DNA of 64,000 nucleotides from Pseudarthrobacter sulfonivorans (GTDB lineage: Bacteria; Actinomycetota; Actinomycetes; Actinomycetales; Micrococcaceae): NCBI RefSeq assembly GCF_024391045.1, contig NZ_JANFCZ010000001.1:62001-126000 (forward strand). Reading direction: 5' to 3'. Under the pieces are notes generated by a model that was not told the DNA's origin, did no database searches, and saw only the letters and a list, made by a program, of their open reading frames with translations. The translations under genes and the position numbers were made by a program. Below, one piece after another: positions 18,958-27,567 of the stretch (its first letter is position 1; every line of letters starts with the position of its first letter).

Positions 18958-18973
18958 ACAGTAGCGCTACTGT
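18958..18973. promoter_or_regulatory. Perfect palindromic operator with back-to-back -10 elements
   Basis: ACAGTAGCGCTACTGT is a perfect 16-bp palindrome between the MocR and EamA genes. Each half contains TACTGT, a good -10 hexamer (TAnnnT), facing outward. On the plus strand the -10 ends 8 bases before the MocR ATG, so that mRNA would be leaderless. On the minus strand it ends 13 bases before the EamA GTG. A single bound regulator would cover both promoters. Confidence 0.65.
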
Positions 18974-18981
18974 TATTTCTC

Positions 18982-20394
18982 ATGAACAACGATAGCAGTT
19001 CGCGGATCGCGGTGCATCTGAAAGCTTGGATCGCCGCCGCAGTGCCTGGTGCGAAACTGCCTTCCACCAGGTCGCTCGTGGCCAAATACCACGCCAGTCC
19101 CGTCACGGTGCAAAAGGCGCTGCAGACCCTCACCGCTCAGGGCCTTATCGAGAGCAGGCCCGGTGTTGGGACCTTCGTCCGCGCTGTTCGGACCGCGCGC
19201 CCGTCGGACTACGGCTGGCAGACTGCCGCCCTGCGATCGCCACAGGCATCGCTACCATCCGTTTCCGGCACCATGCGGGATGTGCCGAATGACGCTATCG
19301 CCTTCCATTCCGGTTACCCGGCACGTGAACTCTTGCCGGAACGGCTGGTGCGCGCCGCCCTCACCCGCGCGGCCCGCGGCGACTCGACCCTGTTCCGGCC
19401 ACCGGCGGCCGGCCTGCCGGAACTGCAGTCGTGGTTCGCCCATGAACTCGGTGCGTCCACGCCGGCGGGGACCACGCCACCGAACCCGAGTGACGTCGTC
19501 GTACTTCCGGGCAGCCAAAGTGGCCTTAGCTCGATCTTCACCGCGCTTGCGGGCAGCGGGCGGCCGCTGCTGATGGAATCACCCACCTATTGGGGCGCCA
19601 TCCTGGCCGCGGTGCAGGCCGGTGTGCAGGTTGTCCCGGTGCCCAGCGGCCCCGAAGGGCCCGACCCGGCGGAACTGGCCCGGGCGTTCGATGAAACCGG
19701 CGCTCGGCTCTTCTATGCGCAGCCCAACTACGCCAACCCCACCGGCGCGCAATGGTCCGCTGAACGCGGCGAGGAGGTCCTGGGTGTGATGCGCTCGAAG
19801 GGCGCTTTCCTTGTGGAGGACGACTGGGCCCACGACTTCGGCATTACCTCCAACCCGATGCCACTGGCCTCCCGCGACGACTCCGGACATGTGGTCTACC
19901 TGCGGTCGCTGACCAAGAGTGTTTCCCCGGCCATCCGCATCGCAGCGGTGATCGCGCGCGGACCCGCCCGCGAGCGCATCTTGGCGGACCGTGCTGCGGA
20001 GTCCATGTATGTCAGTGGGCTGCTCCAGGCGGCAGCGCTCGACGTCGTGACGCAGCCCGCGTGGCAGACGCACCTTCGCAGCCTCCGCCACCAACTCCAG
20101 TCCCGTCGCGATCTGCTGGTCACCAGCCTGCGCGACCACGTCCCCCAGGCTCACATCGAACAGGTCCCCAAAGGCGGGCTCAACCTCTGGGCGCGCCTTC
20201 CGGACGCGACGGACCTGGACAGGCTGGCCCGCGACTGTGAGACCGCCGGGGTGATCATTGCCGCCGGGCGGGAATGGTTCCCGGCCGAGCCTGCTGGCCC
20301 CTTCATCCGGCTCAACTACTCAGGCGCGAATCCCGGAGCCTTCCCCGAGGGCGCCCGGATCATCAGTCAGATGCTGGCGCGGAACGGGGGCTAA
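18982..20394 (+). CDS. MocR-type PLP-dependent transcriptional regulator (GntR family)
   Basis: Chimeric regulator of 470 residues. The N-terminal GntR winged helix has LPSTRSLVAKYHASPVTVQKALQ (about residues 26-48) and ESRPGVGTFV. It is joined to a fold-type I aminotransferase domain with YAQPNYANPTG and a PLP-lysine site SLTKSVSPAIRIA, where the Lys after SLT is the Schiff-base candidate. MocR proteins sense PLP or amino compounds. The ATG at 18982 shares bases with a possible ATG on the other strand. The divergent EamA-paiB pair is the probable target. It ends 13 bases from the convergent reductase. Confidence 0.92.
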   Translation: MNNDSSSRIAVHLKAWIAAAVPGAKLPSTRSLVAKYHASPVTVQKALQTLTAQGLIESRPGVGTFVRAVRTARPSDYGWQTAALRSPQASLPSVSGTMRDVPNDAIAFHSGYPARELLPERLVRAALTRAARGDSTLFRPPAAGLPELQSWFAHELGASTPAGTTPPNPSDVVVLPGSQSGLSSIFTALAGSGRPLLMESPTYWGAILAAVQAGVQVVPVPSGPEGPDPAELARAFDETGARLFYAQPNYANPTGAQWSAERGEEVLGVMRSKGAFLVEDDWAHDFGITSNPMPLASRDDSGHVVYLRSLTKSVSPAIRIAAVIARGPARERILADRAAESMYVSGLLQAAALDVVTQPAWQTHLRSLRHQLQSRRDLLVTSLRDHVPQAHIEQVPKGGLNLWARLPDATDLDRLARDCETAGVIIAAGREWFPAEPAGPFIRLNYSGANPGAFPEGARIISQMLARNGG

Positions 20395-20407
20395 TCGGGC
20401 ACTGGCG

Positions 20408-20959
20408 CTACTCGCCGAGCAGGCTGTACGTGCTGACGATGTTGCCTTTGGTGGTGCGGTACTGGTCCGTCAGGCTGAGCCGCGTGGTGGGATCGCCGGC
20501 TTCAAACAGGTGCCGGCCGCTGCCGGCCACCACGGGGTGTGTCATGAGGGTGAGCTCGTCCAGAAGCCCGGCGAACAGCAGTTCACGCACCACCGAGATG
20601 CTGCCCATGACGGCGATCTCGCCGCCGTCGCCCTGTTTGAGTTCGGCCACGAAGTCCTCGAGCGGACCCTGGATCAGGCTGGAGTTCTGCCACTCCAGCG
20701 GCTCGGTCAGCGTCCGGGAGGCTACGAACTTCTCCACGTTGTTGATGAAGCCGGCGAAGTCCTGGTCGGCGGACGCGGTGGGCCAATAGCCGGCCCACTC
20801 CTGGTAGCTCACGCGTCCCAGCACCACGGTGTCCACGCGTTCGATCACACCGGTCAAGGCCTTGCCCATGTCTTCGTCGAAGCTATCGAACTGCCAAAGA
20901 TTGGGTTCTGACACCACTCCGTCAACAGAGTGGAACAGGCCGGACGTGACTTTGCGCAT
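20408..20959 (-). CDS. Dihydrofolate-reductase-like protein (RibD C-terminal family)
   Basis: Protein of 183 residues in the RibD C-terminal/DHFR-like family, cytoplasmic, probable NADPH-dependent reductase. Landmarks are MRKVTSGLFHSVDGVV at the start, DTVVLGRVSYQEWAGYWP, and EIAVMGSISVVRELL with the LTLMTHPVVAGSGRHLF segment. I chose ATG 20959 because GGAGG precedes it; the longer frame to 21112 has no such site. These stand-alone proteins are common in soil actinobacteria and their substrate is unknown. It is convergent with the MocR gene. Confidence 0.85.
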   Translation of the reverse strand: MRKVTSGLFHSVDGVVSEPNLWQFDSFDEDMGKALTGVIERVDTVVLGRVSYQEWAGYWPTASADQDFAGFINNVEKFVASRTLTEPLEWQNSSLIQGPLEDFVAELKQGDGGEIAVMGSISVVRELLFAGLLDELTLMTHPVVAGSGRHLFEAGDPTTRLSLTDQYRTTKGNIVSTYSLLGE

Positions 20960-21180
20960 GAGGACCTCCAAAGGGTTCTGACTGCCGTGCGGGCCGGCGG
21001 ATGCGCCGGACAGGTCCACGCTATTCTGTGGCCCGCCCGTTGGGGAAGAGCGCCAGCCGGCCGCCGGGCAAGTTATGTTCGTCACCGCTGCCTGCGTGTT
21101 GCACGAATCCACGGCCCGGCAGGCCCATACTTGTCTCTATGCGGCCTAGCGCTGCGCCCCGGCCAGGCAGGAGGAAGTGC

Positions 21181-21765
21181 GTGGAAACCCTGAAGAAAAT
21201 CGTGAGCAACCAGTATTTCCCGGCAGCAGCCGTGCTGACGGCCGTAGTCCTGTTCTGGACCATAGCCATGTTCGGCGGGCTCTCCCTGCTGCACAACAAC
21301 CAGCCCCCCATGGCCACCCTGACCTGGATGCTGTTTGTCTACGGTGCGGCTGTCCTGACACCGTTGGCGGGCATCATCGCTGCCGTGGACCTGATCCGCC
21401 GCTGGCGCCGCAACCGCCTGTACGCGCAGGCCGACACTGCGGAGTATGACGGGGCGGAGTACGACGAGGCGGCTGGGTACGACGCGGCGGAGCACGACGC
21501 GGCCCAGTACGAAGCCGGACAGGCGGACACGACGGATCCGTCAGCGTCTCAGGATGAGGTCACAGACACGGAGCACGATGCGGCTGAGCACGCCGCTCCC
21601 GAAGCACCAGGGCAGGCCGCCCACGAGACGCCACGGCAGTCCGCGGCTACGCAGCCCGTCCAGCAGCAGCCCGCAACCCACCGGCCCGCCATTCAGCAGC
21701 CGGCCACGCGTCAGCCCGCCGGCAAGCAGCAGAACCAGCCCAAGCAGCGCAAAACCGCCGCTTAG
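21181..21765 (+). CDS. Two-TM membrane protein with repetitive acidic tail
   Basis: Unrecognised protein of 194 residues. Two hydrophobic segments (about residues 12-35 and 48-70) are followed by a basic RRWRRNR, then a cytoplasmic-looking low-complexity tail. The first half of the tail has degenerate repeats of Ala-Glu-(Tyr/His)-Asp (AEYDGAEYDEAAGYDAAEHDAA). The second half is rich in Gln, Pro and Ala with Lys at the end. GTG 21181 is used because AGGAGG lies about 7 bases upstream; ATG 21139 is an alternative. Its stop codon overlaps that of the convergent GGDEF-EAL gene. No function can be assigned. Confidence 0.7.
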   Translation: METLKKIVSNQYFPAAAVLTAVVLFWTIAMFGGLSLLHNNQPPMATLTWMLFVYGAAVLTPLAGIIAAVDLIRRWRRNRLYAQADTAEYDGAEYDEAAGYDAAEHDAAQYEAGQADTTDPSASQDEVTDTEHDAAEHAAPEAPGQAAHETPRQSAATQPVQQQPATHRPAIQQPATRQPAGKQQNQPKQRKTAA

Positions 21766-23927
21766 GCAAGGCGGGACCGGCTCGACAAGGCGTCGAGGGC
21801 GTCCCCGGCATTCTGCAGCGCACTCTCGAACCGGCCGGCCGGCTCCGGATGCGAGAACAGATAACCCTGCAGGGAATCACATTCAAGCGCGATCAGGTAG
21901 TTCGCCTGTTCCTCGGTTTCGATGCCCTCAGCCGTTACGGTCAGCCCCAGGCTGTGGGCCATGTTGATCATGGAACTGAGGATGGGCAGGCGCTCGTTGC
22001 CGGTGCGCACCATGGAGACAAAGGTCTTGTCGATCTTGATGATGTCCACCGGCAACTCCTGCAACCGTCCCAGCGACGAGTAGCCGGTCCCGAAATCATC
22101 CAGTGCAACGCGGGCGCCGGCTGCCCGCAGGCGGCTGAGCTGTTTGATCACGTTGCAGTCCGCATCGAAGAACACACTTTCGGTGACCTCGAGCACCAGC
22201 TGGTAGGCCCCCACACCATATTCTTCCGCCAGACGCAGAACACTTTCGGCGAAGTCGGCTTCCTGCAGTTGCACCCCGGAAACGTTCATGGACAAGGACC
22301 GTGACGGGTCCTCGCGCAGCCACGACGCCAAGTGCTTCAGGCTGAGCGCCATCACCACGCCGCCGAGTTCGTTGATGAGGCCGCTGCGTTCGGCCAGGGG
22401 GATGAAAAGTGCGGGTGGGACGCGCTGGCAGCCACGGTCCCATCGCGCCAATGCCTCAAACTTGACCACACGTCCCATCCGCGGCGACACGATGGGCTGA
22501 AATTCCACGGAAATCTCGCCGCGGGCTACCGAAAGCTGGAGGCCGGCTTCCAGGTCCGTCCGCTTAACAAGGGCCGTCATCATGTCCGGATGGAACCGGA
22601 GGAACCGGTTCTTGCCCGCCGCCTTGGCCGCATACATGGCGATATCGGCCTCGCGCAGGAGCTCCGAGGCGCCCTTGGGGTGTCTGCCTATGGAAGCGAG
22701 CCCCAGGCTCAGGCTGGGGCGCAGCATGGTGCCCTCCAGGGAGAACGGCACGTGCAGGCAGCGGACAATGCACTCGGCGATGGCCTCCGCATTGGGGCAG
22801 GCGGTCAGGAGGACCACAAACTCGTCGCCGCCAAGCCTGGCCACCACATCCGCGGTGGGCACGCAGCCCCGGAGCCGGCGGGCAACTTCCACCAGCATGA
22901 CGTCGCCGGCATGGTGGCCAAGAATGTCATTGACCTCCTTGAAATCGTCAAGGTCTATCAGGAACACATCCACGGACTTGAGCCGCGGCTCCGTCAGGGC
23001 GGAGAGCAGCTCGTTGTTGAAGACCGCCCGGTTCGCCAGGCCGGTCAGCGGGTCCGTGAACGCCATGGCCCGCAGCTTCTCCGCCTGGAACGCGAGCTCC
23101 CGGAGGGCGGCCTGCGCCTGTTCCTGTGCCTGCTGCGCCAGTTCCTGGGCCTGCCGGCGCGGGGTCACGTCCCGGAAGCTCCAGACCCGGCCCACCACCC
23201 TGCTGCCTACCCGCTGCGGCCGGGAGTACCGTTCAAAGGTCCGGCCGTCCAGGAAGTCCACCACGTCGTGGCTTTCCGCTGTCGGATTCTGCGTCAGTTC
23301 AGCCACCCGGGCCAGAAAATCCTCAGGATCCTTCACCTGGGCCAGGACCACCTGCATGGCAGGTTCGTCTGTGCCGGCCTCCAGATGCTCGGGCGGTATG
23401 CCCCACATCTTGAGGAACTGGTCGTTGAGCCCGGCAATCTTGCCATCGGCGCCGATGACGAGGATCCCGTCAGCCGTGGACTGCAGCGTGGCCGTCAGCA
23501 GGGACATTGCCTCCCGAAGTTCTGCGTCCGCAGGCTTCCGGTGGGAGGTGCTGCGGTAAGACAACAGCAGAAGGCGCGGGCCGGCGTCGTCGATCAGGGA
23601 GCCGGCCATTTCGGCGGCGAAGGCCGTGCCGTCGCGGTGCAGCATCCGCACCTCGCGCGGCGGCAGCGGCAGGCCGGGCTCTGCCTGCAGGTCGTCGAGC
23701 AACTGCCGGGCCGCGGTCCCGGACGGTCCGGAGAGCAGCAACGCGTGTTCGCTGCCAACCAGCTCCTCGCGCGAGTAACCAAACAGCCTGCTGGACGCGG
23801 TGTTCGCGAGCCGGATGATGCCGTCTGTGTCCAGCGCCAGGAGGGCATCCGGACTCGCGTCAAGGATCGCACCAAAAAACGGTTCCGCTAGATCCCTGTT
23901 CTGCCGCCTGGTTCCCCCCATGCGCAA
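21762..23927 (-). CDS. PAS-PAS-GGDEF-EAL cyclic-di-GMP protein
   Basis: Putative bifunctional c-di-GMP enzyme of 721 residues. There are two PAS sensor domains (about residues 15-130 and 140-260), a short Gln/Ala-rich coiled-coil linker, then a GGDEF domain with intact RLGGDEF (about 366-370) preceded by TDPLTGLANRAVF. An EAL domain follows, with FEALARWD (EAL at about 491-493), DDFGTGYSSL and a late E-T-E region. Both active-site motifs look intact, so synthesis and breakdown are both possible. No transmembrane segment is evident, so it is probably cytosolic. ATG 23921 is an alternative start. Confidence 0.92.
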   Translation of the reverse strand: MRMGGTRRQNRDLAEPFFGAILDASPDALLALDTDGIIRLANTASSRLFGYSREELVGSEHALLLSGPSGTAARQLLDDLQAEPGLPLPPREVRMLHRDGTAFAAEMAGSLIDDAGPRLLLLSYRSTSHRKPADAELREAMSLLTATLQSTADGILVIGADGKIAGLNDQFLKMWGIPPEHLEAGTDEPAMQVVLAQVKDPEDFLARVAELTQNPTAESHDVVDFLDGRTFERYSRPQRVGSRVVGRVWSFRDVTPRRQAQELAQQAQEQAQAALRELAFQAEKLRAMAFTDPLTGLANRAVFNNELLSALTEPRLKSVDVFLIDLDDFKEVNDILGHHAGDVMLVEVARRLRGCVPTADVVARLGGDEFVVLLTACPNAEAIAECIVRCLHVPFSLEGTMLRPSLSLGLASIGRHPKGASELLREADIAMYAAKAAGKNRFLRFHPDMMTALVKRTDLEAGLQLSVARGEISVEFQPIVSPRMGRVVKFEALARWDRGCQRVPPALFIPLAERSGLINELGGVVMALSLKHLASWLREDPSRSLSMNVSGVQLQEADFAESVLRLAEEYGVGAYQLVLEVTESVFFDADCNVIKQLSRLRAAGARVALDDFGTGYSSLGRLQELPVDIIKIDKTFVSMVRTGNERLPILSSMINMAHSLGLTVTAEGIETEEQANYLIALECDSLQGYLFSHPEPAGRFESALQNAGDALDALSSRSRLA

Positions 23928-23963
23928 CCACCCCCACGCACATCATAAAGTGAATGCGCGGGA

Positions 23964-25394
23964 TCACGGCACGAAAATGCGTTCCTTTTGCGGTTCCGGT
24001 GAAATCTTCCCCCGGAAATCGGCGCCGCTGGCCGCGTGAGCTCCGGTGCCGCTGCCGGCGTTGGTTCCCAGCCCGCGGACCGCCCAGCCCTCGGCCTGCC
24101 ACGCAGCAGCGTCCAGGACGTTCCGCGCATCCAGGACCATCCGGCGTCGGACAAGTCCGCCCGCGACTGCGGGGGAGAGCTGCCGGTACTCGTCCCACTC
24201 GGTGAGCAGCAGGACCAGTTCCGCACCATCCAGCGCCCGGGTGGTGGAGGCCTCAAACCGCAGCTGCGGATAGCGCAGCCACGCGTTGTTCACGGCTTTC
24301 GGATCCGTCACCGTCACGTGCGCGCCGGCCGCTGCCAGCCGGGCGGCGACGTCCAGCGCCGGGGAATCGCGGATGTCATCGGTCTCCGGCTTAAAGGCAG
24401 CGCCGAGGACGGTAATGGCCCTGCCGGAGACGGCTCCGCCGCACATGTCAGCGGCGAGGTCCACGGTCCGGGTCCGCTGGCGGACGTTGATCATGTCCAC
24501 CACCCCCATCCAGTCGTTGACCGGGTCCACCCCCAGGAGGGCAGCCTGGCTGCTGAGGCTGCGGATGTCCTTGGGCAGGCAGCCGCCGCCGAAGCCCAGC
24601 CCCGCGTGCAGGTAGCGGCTGCCGATCCGGGGGTCCATGCCCATGGCCTCGCTGAGTTCGGCCACATCCGCCCCGGACGCGTCGCACAGTTCGGCGATGG
24701 CGTTGATGAAGCTGACCTTCGTGGCCAGGTATGCGTTGGCTGCCGACTTGATCAGCTCGGCTGTGGCGAAGTTGCACACCAGGCGCGGGATGCCGGCGTT
24801 CAGCAGGGGCTCGTAGACGGCATCCAAGGCAGCCGTCACCCCTCTTGGCGCACCGGTTCCGGGGTTGAAAGCCGACGCCCGGCCGCCCTGCACGCCATAC
24901 ACCAGGCGGTCCGGCACCAGGGTGTCCTTCACGGCCGCGCCCTGGCGGAGGAACTCCGGGTTCCAGCCCAGCTGCACGTCCGGCCGCACCGCCAAAACCT
25001 CGCGGAGCATGTCCACTGTGCCTACCGGCACCGTTGATTTACCGACGACGACGGCGCCCCTCGCCAGGTGCGGGAGCAGCGCCTCGGTGGCAGCCACCAG
25101 GAAGGTGAGGTCGGCGCCGTCGGACGTCTTGGACTGCGGCGTCCCGACGCACAAGAAGTGCACCTGGGCGCCGGCGGCAGCGGCGAAGTCCGTGGAAAAC
25201 TTCAGGCGGCCGGTGGTCTTTCCGTCGCGGAGCAGCTCATCCAGCCCCGGTTCGAAGAAGGGTGCCACGCCGCGGCTCAGTTGCTCCACTTTGGCTGCGT
25301 CCACATCGATGCCCACCACGGTGTGGCCCATGGAGGCGAGCGTGGCGGCGTGCACGGCGCCAAGGTAGCCGCAGCCGATCACGGAAATTTTCAC
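23964..25394 (-). CDS. ugd: UDP-glucose 6-dehydrogenase family protein
   Basis: Oxidises UDP-glucose to UDP-glucuronate with two NAD+ (GDP-mannose dehydrogenase is the main alternative in this family). It has the N-terminal Rossmann motif VIGCGYLGAVHA, CVGTPQ near residue 85, ELIKSAANAYLATKVSFINA, and the catalytic cysteine in GLGFGGGCLPKD. The GTG at 25394 overlaps the upstream gene's stop (GTGA), with GAGGAG 7 bases ahead, giving 476 residues. The last 35 or so residues are Gly/Ala-rich and atypical. Coupling to the glycosyltransferase suggests glucuronate-containing glycolipid or polysaccharide synthesis. Confidence 0.9.
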   Translation of the reverse strand: MKISVIGCGYLGAVHAATLASMGHTVVGIDVDAAKVEQLSRGVAPFFEPGLDELLRDGKTTGRLKFSTDFAAAAGAQVHFLCVGTPQSKTSDGADLTFLVAATEALLPHLARGAVVVGKSTVPVGTVDMLREVLAVRPDVQLGWNPEFLRQGAAVKDTLVPDRLVYGVQGGRASAFNPGTGAPRGVTAALDAVYEPLLNAGIPRLVCNFATAELIKSAANAYLATKVSFINAIAELCDASGADVAELSEAMGMDPRIGSRYLHAGLGFGGGCLPKDIRSLSSQAALLGVDPVNDWMGVVDMINVRQRTRTVDLAADMCGGAVSGRAITVLGAAFKPETDDIRDSPALDVAARLAAAGAHVTVTDPKAVNNAWLRYPQLRFEASTTRALDGAELVLLLTEWDEYRQLSPAVAGGLVRRRMVLDARNVLDAAAWQAEGWAVRGLGTNAGSGTGAHAASGADFRGKISPEPQKERIFVP

Positions 25395-26572
25395 AGGGAC
25401 ACTCCTCGTTTGTACTCGGCCGGCAGGGTGACCGGATGGCTTGCAAGAACTTCGTGGTACTGGTCCTCCAGCAGAGCGCACAGGGCCGGCCATGTCCGGT
25501 CCTGGACCGAAGCGTGCGCCGCCGTGGCGAACGCGCGGCGCTTGGCGTCGTCGCCCATCAGGTCCACCACGTGGGCGCGGAAACCGGCGAGGTCCCCGGG
25601 CTGGTAGAGCCAGCCGGTGCGGGAGTTTTCCACCAGGTCCAGGGGCCCGCCGCGGCCGGTGGCCACGACGGGGACTCCCGAGGCCATGGCCTCCTGGATG
25701 GTCTGGCAGAACGTCTCAAATTCGCCGGGATGGACAAAGAGATCGAACGACGCAACCGCCTTCGCGAGTTCCTCGCCCCCGAGGAAGCCGGTAAATACCG
25801 CGTCCGGCAGCGCTTCCTGAAGGGCTGCCCGCTGCGGGCCGTCGCCCACAATCACCACCTTGGAGTTCGGGACACCGGCGAGTGCGGCGAGATCCTCCAC
25901 CTGCTTTTCGACGGCCAGCCGGCCGACGTAGCCGATGATCCGCTCGCCGCCGGGCGCCACGGCAGCCCGCCAGCCGGCGTCGCGCTTGTCCGGCGAGAAC
26001 CGCGCGGTATCCACACCGCGCCGCCACATGCCCACCCGCGGGATCCCGCGGCCGCGCAACTGATTGAGCGCGAAGGTGGAAGGCACCAGGGTCCGGGTGG
26101 CCAGCAGGTGGATGTTCTCCACTCGGGTCCACGCCCAGTTCTCCAGGAACGGCACGCCGTATCGGGCGGCGTAGCTGGGAACCTCGGTCTGGTAGATGGC
26201 TATGGTGGGGATCTTCAACTGGTGCGCGGCCTGCACTGCCCGCCAGCCGAGGATGAACGGCGACGCCAGGTGGACGATGTCCGGTGCGTAGTCGGCAAGG
26301 ATTCGCTTGACCCGGTACACACCGCCCATCGCCACTCTGACGTTGGTGTAGCCCGCCAGCGGAACCGCGGGAACCCGGTGCACCTTCGCGCCGTGAACCA
26401 CCTCAGCCGGCCCCACAAATTCGGCCATCGCATCCGCCACCGCATGGGTGGACGGGGCGATGACCAGGACGTCGTGGCCCTGACCATCCAGGTGTTCCAG
26501 CACCCGCAGGATGGAGTGGGTCACTCCGTTCATCAGTGGCAGGAATGATTCGGCAACAATTGCGATCCTCAC
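25391..26572 (-). CDS. GT4-family glycosyltransferase (mannosyltransferase-like)
   Basis: GT-B fold glycosyltransferase of 393 residues. The N-terminal acceptor side begins MRIAIVAESFLPLMNGVTHSILR. The donor side has GYVGRLAVEKQVEDLA, VIVGDGPQRAAL and the E-x7-E motif FETFCQTIQEAMASGVPVVA. The opening resembles actinobacterial GDP-mannose-dependent alpha-mannosyltransferases acting on lipid acceptors such as glucuronosyl-diacylglycerol. The overlapping UDP-glucose dehydrogenase gene fits that idea, but donor and acceptor are inferred. Confidence 0.85.
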   Translation of the reverse strand: MRIAIVAESFLPLMNGVTHSILRVLEHLDGQGHDVLVIAPSTHAVADAMAEFVGPAEVVHGAKVHRVPAVPLAGYTNVRVAMGGVYRVKRILADYAPDIVHLASPFILGWRAVQAAHQLKIPTIAIYQTEVPSYAARYGVPFLENWAWTRVENIHLLATRTLVPSTFALNQLRGRGIPRVGMWRRGVDTARFSPDKRDAGWRAAVAPGGERIIGYVGRLAVEKQVEDLAALAGVPNSKVVIVGDGPQRAALQEALPDAVFTGFLGGEELAKAVASFDLFVHPGEFETFCQTIQEAMASGVPVVATGRGGPLDLVENSRTGWLYQPGDLAGFRAHVVDLMGDDAKRRAFATAAHASVQDRTWPALCALLEDQYHEVLASHPVTLPAEYKRGVSL

Positions 26573-26649
26573 CCCTCCAAGGTGCTCCCGCCGCCTGACG
26601 ATGCGGGGTCACCCGGGTTGAGGCGAGGGAAAGGTTGGGTGAACAGGAC

Positions 26650-27495
26650 CTAATCGTGGCCTAGGATTTCCCGGGCGATCTGCTGGGCTTCGAGCTCGTC
26701 GGAGGTCACTGTGCTTCCGCGCAGGTACCCGGCGCTGGCGGTGATGCGCCTGAGCTCGGCCACGCTTCGGGGCGAGCTGAGACCGTAGTGCGCCATGGCA
26801 TGACAGTTGGCGCACAGCGGCACCAGATCGGTGAGCGGGTCCAGCTGGTAGCTGCCGCCGAGCTGGGAGGCGGGCACTACGTGGTGGACATCAATGAAGC
26901 CGGTACCCGCCTCCCCGTAGGCCGCCTCGAACGAAAAGCCGCACGCCGCGCAGCTGGTGCCGCGGTGCGCGATGCAGGCCCGCCGCGCTTCGGGATCGTT
27001 TTCGTACCGGTTGACCGTGCGACGGAAGACGGCGGCCCCGGGGCAGGTGCCGGGCGTCGGCAGAGTCGGGTCCGGGCCCTGCGCCGGGCCGAATTCCGCC
27101 CAGAGGCTCCGAAGGCCCGCCTCGTCACCCGGGGCGATCGGGTCACCCTGCCCTACGGTGTCCCACATGACGCCGGGCAACGCCTCGCGGAGAACGTTGG
27201 CGGGAACCTGGTCGCCCAGTGGCAGGAGCGCATCGAACGCCACCTGCACCCGGACCATGGATGTCTCCGGGCCGCCGGCGGGCAGCTGAGGGTCCGGATG
27301 GACCACGCCGTGGCCGAGCAGGCCGGGACCGCGGGTTCCCTGCAGGACCAGCCACGCGTCCGCGCCGGCGGCTACGTCCGGGCGTACGCTCCACGGCTCA
27401 AGGTGGACCCCTGAAACGGCAACCTGTTCAACAACGGCCGGGTAGTTCCACTGGGTCCAGCGGGAAGGGTCCCAGCCCAGGATGACGGCGCTCAT
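26650..27495 (-). CDS. HNH endonuclease-domain protein
   Basis: Protein of 281 residues. The N-terminal two thirds are unrecognised (LGWDPSRWTQWNYPAVVEQ...). The C-terminal third is an HNH module: a CAACGFSF zinc-knuckle half, FIDVHHVVPAS with the His-His core, and DLVPLCANCHAMAH as the second zinc half. This resembles McrA-like HNH nucleases, which often recognise modified DNA through their N-terminal part. It stands alone with no methyltransferase or other defence gene beside it. Confidence 0.82.
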   Translation of the reverse strand: MSAVILGWDPSRWTQWNYPAVVEQVAVSGVHLEPWSVRPDVAAGADAWLVLQGTRGPGLLGHGVVHPDPQLPAGGPETSMVRVQVAFDALLPLGDQVPANVLREALPGVMWDTVGQGDPIAPGDEAGLRSLWAEFGPAQGPDPTLPTPGTCPGAAVFRRTVNRYENDPEARRACIAHRGTSCAACGFSFEAAYGEAGTGFIDVHHVVPASQLGGSYQLDPLTDLVPLCANCHAMAHYGLSSPRSVAELRRITASAGYLRGSTVTSDELEAQQIAREILGHD

Positions 27496-27567
27496 GGGCC
27501 TATTGTTGCAGCACGATCGCCCGCGCGGCGGGACGGCCCGCCCTGCCCGCCGACGCGGGTTGCCTGG

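Noticed and set aside
22332..23891. 519-codon plus-strand frame over the GGDEF-EAL gene
   Set aside because: The opposite strand carries intact GGDEF and EAL motifs; this frame has none.
26650..27495. HNH gene as part of a restriction or defence island
   Set aside because: No methyltransferase, helicase or other defence gene lies beside it.
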